A stretch of 31,125 nucleotides of DNA from JASFYU01 sp045046905 (lineage in GTDB: Bacteria; Bacteroidota; Bacteroidia; Flavobacteriales; Flavobacteriaceae): positions 1 through 31,125 of the forward strand of contig JASFYU010000013.1 in the NCBI GenBank assembly GCA_045046905.1, in the 5' to 3' direction. The number at the start of each line of letters is the position of its first letter. The stretch's first letter is position 1. Shown here piece by piece: positions 31,121-31,125 of this stretch. Made by a program: the position numbers and the translations under genes. Below the pieces are notes generated by a model. The model saw only the letters and a list, made by a program, of their open reading frames with translations, searched no databases and was not told the origin of the DNA.

Positions 31121-31125
31121 ATAAG

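Noticed and set aside
1..31125. tRNA, rRNA, insertion sequences, prophage or toxin-antitoxin genes
   Set aside because: I found no cloverleaf, rRNA motif, transposase, integrase or recognisable toxin in either strand by reading; small RNAs cannot be excluded.

Overview
The window is an AT-rich bacterial contig that looks like a marine member of the Flavobacteriaceae (Bacteroidetes). The grounds are family-level resemblance of almost every protein, weak or absent Shine-Dalgarno sequences, one Bacteroidetes-type promoter (TTG, 21 nt, TATATTTG), lipoproteins with short lipoboxes, and typical flavobacterial neighbours: a TIGR00266/AIM24-like protein, DUF2461, DUF4442, a PadR-PspC-GIN cluster, and sulfatase plus formylglycine-generating enzyme. 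No rRNA, tRNA, insertion sequence or CRISPR array was found. The first 13 bases are an Illumina adapter remnant, and the last bases form a long perfect palindrome, so both ends look like assembly ends.

Layout. 14-3800: the tail of an HlyD/MacA-type adaptor, a MacB-type ABC permease without its ATPase, and a TolC-type outer-membrane protein, forming a tripartite exporter. 3925-6511: OxyR with both redox cysteines, a 65-residue small protein, and a D-Ala-D-Ala carboxypeptidase lipoprotein. 6586-9506: minus-strand housekeeping genes (NudK with a TTG start, DUF2461, TIGR00266 family, DUF4442) separated by hairpin elements and heptamer repeats. 9592-13740: a plus-strand cluster that reads as an envelope-stress module. 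It runs from an inverted repeat that overlaps a promoter, through a 48-codon ORF, a DUF4870 membrane protein, a short lipoprotein, a PadR repressor, a large PspC-domain membrane protein and a GIN-domain (DUF2807) lipoprotein, to a strong terminator. 13777-16430: a dipeptide epimerase overlapping a BioF-like PLP enzyme, then a small secreted protein. 16628-19442: thioredoxin reductase, a DoxX-like membrane protein and an orphan LytTR response regulator with an 18-bp perfect palindrome upstream.

19497-29468 is a carbohydrate-use region: galactokinase, a formylglycine-generating enzyme lipoprotein, a decayed aldose 1-epimerase (galM) pseudogene, a sulfatase with the CxPxR maturation motif, a Tat-exported Gfo/Idh/MocA oxidoreductase, a sodium/sugar symporter, mannonate dehydratase (UxuA) and an SDR-type fructuronate reductase (UxuB). 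The enzyme and its sulfatase substrate form a maturation pair. Galactose and hexuronate steps are both present, which suggests use of sulfated, uronate-containing algal polysaccharide. No SusC/SusD pair or glycoside hydrolase is in view.

29469-31125 is a graveyard: a truncated signal-peptide ORF, an intact ribosome hibernation factor, a universal stress protein pseudogene with two in-frame stops, and directly joined to it the C-terminal fifth of pyruvate, phosphate dikinase. Several dispersed palindromic elements lie at these broken places. No wholly new system is evident; the most notable items are the regulated PspC/GIN envelope cluster with its unannotated small ORF, the galM fossil and the usp::ppdK junction.
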